Virus record (IMG/VR): IMGVR_UViG_3300029448_000393
Location: 1 to 25,508 of that record
DNA: 25,508 bases
Reading direction: 5' to 3' (one strand)
From: a virus
The notes beneath the pieces were generated by a model. It ran no database searches and was not told the origin of the DNA. It saw only the letters and a program-made list of their open reading frames with translations. Position numbers and translations under genes: made by a program. Below, piece by piece: positions 24,498-25,508 of this stretch (within the stretch, counting starts at the first letter, position 1; each line of letters starts with the position of its first letter).

Positions 24498-24891
24498 CAA
24501 TCATTCCTTTATTAAGTATTCTTCTGCGACCTTGACGAGTCAAACCAAAGACTCGTTGCTCACATCCAGATAATCCTTTACGTTTCATTACTGGTATTTC
24601 ACCAGCAGTTCTAACGTTACCATTCCAGTTAGCTTGGAAATCATGGAACACAAATGCGTACCCACCTTTAACAAGCTGACTTAATCTTGATGATACAGAC
24701 ACTTCTTTAGATGATATGTCATAAGCTATGTGTGAAAAGGTGCTGCCTCTATGACCAGCACGCCACATACTATGTAAAATTTTATCATCAAGAGTAACTT
24801 TAACTTTATTCTTAGATGTTACTGGATCTGTCTTGCGGTAAGGTGTAGCTGTATATAGTTCAACTACTTTGTCATCATAATCTACTATCAT
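24478..24891 (-). CDS. Winged helix-turn-helix DNA-binding protein
   Basis: A 137-residue protein. Residues 10-25 contain the T-D-P-x-T-S sequence often seen at the head of small phage winged-helix proteins. Residues 34-80 show the fold: helix DDKILHSMWRAG, G-x-T-x-x-x-I-A (50-56), recognition helix VSVSSRLSQLVKGGY (64-78), then a wing that resumes at RVFGLTRQGRRRI (113-125). The arrangement is MarR/winged-helix-like. It is the second gene after the strong early promoter, so an early transcription regulator or replication-linked DNA-binding factor is likely. The start overlaps the upstream stop by one base, with AGAAAAG-type purine sequence before it. No enzymatic motif is seen. Confidence 0.65.
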   Translation of the reverse strand: MIVDYDDKVVELYTATPYRKTDPVTSKNKVKVTLDDKILHSMWRAGHRGSTFSHIAYDISSKEVSVSSRLSQLVKGGYAFVFHDFQANWNGNVRTAGEIPVMKRKGLSGCEQRVFGLTRQGRRRILNKGMIDDDTRR

Positions 24892-25136
24892 TACTTTTCT
24901 CCATTATCTTCTGTTGCAAGGTCATCATTCATGGCGTTAATAAAACCACCAATCATTAGACCTTTGTGTGCCTCACTAAGTTCTGGGTTATTTAATATAT
25001 CTATTACATTACCCATTACATGGTCGACATACTTGGTCTTGTATTCATCAAGATAACCACCGTTATCTTTGATTACTTTGTTCTTCATGCCAGTAACTAA
25101 AGCGTCAGCTGGACTTGGTATTTTTTTATCAGTCAT
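24891..25136 (-). CDS. First gene of the leftward operon, unknown function
   Basis: An 81-residue acidic, helical protein (YVDHVMGNVIDILNNPELSE and HKGLMIGGFINAMNDDL segments). It has no recognised family, cysteines or membrane segment. It is the first gene after the promoter at 25161-25189, with a short 5' leader holding AGGAGA and spacing of about 6 bases to the ATG, so it should be expressed strongly and early. First-position small phage proteins often disarm a host function, but no evidence points to a target here. Confidence 0.6.
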   Translation of the reverse strand: MTDKKIPSPADALVTGMKNKVIKDNGGYLDEYKTKYVDHVMGNVIDILNNPELSEAHKGLMIGGFINAMNDDLATEDNGEK

Positions 25137-25160
25137 TGTGTTCTCCTATATGATAAAATT

Positions 25161-25189
25161 ATTATAGCACTATACACATTAATCCACAA
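25161..25189 (-). promoter_or_regulatory. Strong sigma70-type promoter of the leftward operon
   Basis: On the - strand: TTGTGG (25189-25184), a 17-base spacer, and a perfect TATAAT (25166-25161). The transcript would start near 25154, giving a short leader with AGGAGA before the ATG at 25136. Two DnaA-box-like 9-mers lie within the -35/spacer, and a 14-base palindrome lies just upstream. Confidence 0.75.
25170..25188 (+). promoter_or_regulatory. Two DnaA-box-like 9-mers in the promoter
   Basis: CTATACACA (25170-25178) and TAATCCACA (25180-25188) each differ by one base from the DnaA-box consensus TTAT(A/C)CACA, are on the same strand and one base apart. They overlap the -35 and spacer. Relevance is suggested by the phage-encoded DnaA domain IV; binding is inferred. 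Confidence 0.4.
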
Positions 25190-25200
25190 GCTTTGCTATA

Positions 25201-25214
25201 TTAAACTTGTTTAA
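25201..25214. promoter_or_regulatory. 14-base palindrome upstream of the promoter
   Basis: TTAAAC-TT-GTTTAA, perfect arms of 6 bases around 2 bases. It lies about 12 bases upstream of the -35 (about -47 to -60) and covers the stop codon of the preceding gene. It could be an operator for one of the phage regulators. Confidence 0.4.
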
Positions 25215-25492
25215 TCAGATGTTATGTTTTTAACAAACGTAAGTTCATCTGCGTTCTTATCAAGACGGGCCTCTATTATTATTATATTGTTAATAGAATA
25301 TTTATATGTTCGAGATCCGTCATCATTTATTTTATGAGTAACTCTGTGGTCACACAATGTGTGACTGTTACTAGATGATGTGCCTACCTTAATGGTAACA
25401 CGACCATCTTCTTTATTACCGTATGACTTGCTGCTTTTATATGCACAGTTAGTCACGTCATTCCAGATTGGGTATTGTCTAGTCATTGTCAT
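25211..25492 (-). CDS. Small protein of unknown function, upstream of the main early promoter
   Basis: A 93-residue protein I do not recognise. It is Ser/Asn/Asp-rich and beta-type (GRVTIKVGTSSSNSH, SRTYKYSINNIIIIEARLD, about residues 30-77), with two cysteines. It has a good ribosome site (AAAAGGAGA) before the ATG at 25492. It ends directly before the palindrome and promoter and so belongs to a transcript that begins outside the window, or is the end of a preceding operon. No membrane segment or signal peptide is seen. Confidence 0.65.
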   Translation of the reverse strand: MTMTRQYPIWNDVTNCAYKSSKSYGNKEDGRVTIKVGTSSSNSHTLCDHRVTHKINDDGSRTYKYSINNIIIIEARLDKNADELTFVKNITSD

Positions 25493-25508
25493 CTCCTTTT
25501 GGTTATAA

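Overview
The window looks like a segment of an AT-rich, tailed podovirus-type phage genome (roughly one third G+C by eye). It carries a T7-like tail and internal-core module on the + strand and a DNA-metabolism/early module on the - strand. No integrase, tRNA, CRISPR array or insertion sequence is visible. The low G+C, the T7-like structural genes without a visible RNA polymerase, the collagen/beta-propeller fibre and the DnaA-like gene would fit a marine phage of an alphaproteobacterium (HTVC010P-like pelagiphages are one possibility). That host assignment is inference only.

Layout, + strand (late genes). 1-2427 is a T7 gp12-like tail tube/nozzle protein whose 5' end lies outside the window. 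2427-9112 holds three tightly packed genes in the positions of T7 gp14, gp15 and gp16 (internal virion or ejection proteins). 9154-17095 is the adhesion module: a fibre with a T7 gp17-like N-terminus and a lambda gpJ-like segment, a small tail accessory protein, and a 1747-residue collagen-like/beta-propeller adhesin. 17106-18815 holds a small unknown gene, a lysis-like cassette (XhlA-like protein, a 46-residue lipoprotein that is easily missed, a three-TM holin candidate, a spanin-like protein) and another small unknown gene. 18815-19852 is a calcineurin-like metallophosphoesterase.

Layout, - strand (read from right to left). A sigma70-type promoter at 25161-25189 drives a chain of mostly small, overlapping genes: a winged-helix protein, several unknowns, two unannotated short membrane or secreted proteins (24044-24130 and 23786-23965), a zinc-ribbon microprotein, an XRE-type regulator that may be leaderless, and two primosome-like proteins. 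It ends with a recombination set: YqaJ-like exonuclease, putative Rad52/ERF-like annealing protein and SSB. A rho-independent terminator (20140-20180) follows ssb. Beyond it lies a gene for a stand-alone DnaA domain IV, whose reading frame continues 377 bases antisense into the metallophosphoesterase gene.

How the parts may work together: the left-directed genes would act early, redirecting host replication and regulation and building recombinogenic replication intermediates. The right-directed genes build the tail, ejection apparatus and lysis functions. The most interesting thread is regulatory. The phage encodes the DNA-binding domain of DnaA, and the -35/spacer of its early promoter carries two DnaA-box-like 9-mers, each one base off consensus. 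DNA polymerase, helicase/primase, capsid, portal, terminase and endolysin are not seen here and presumably lie outside.
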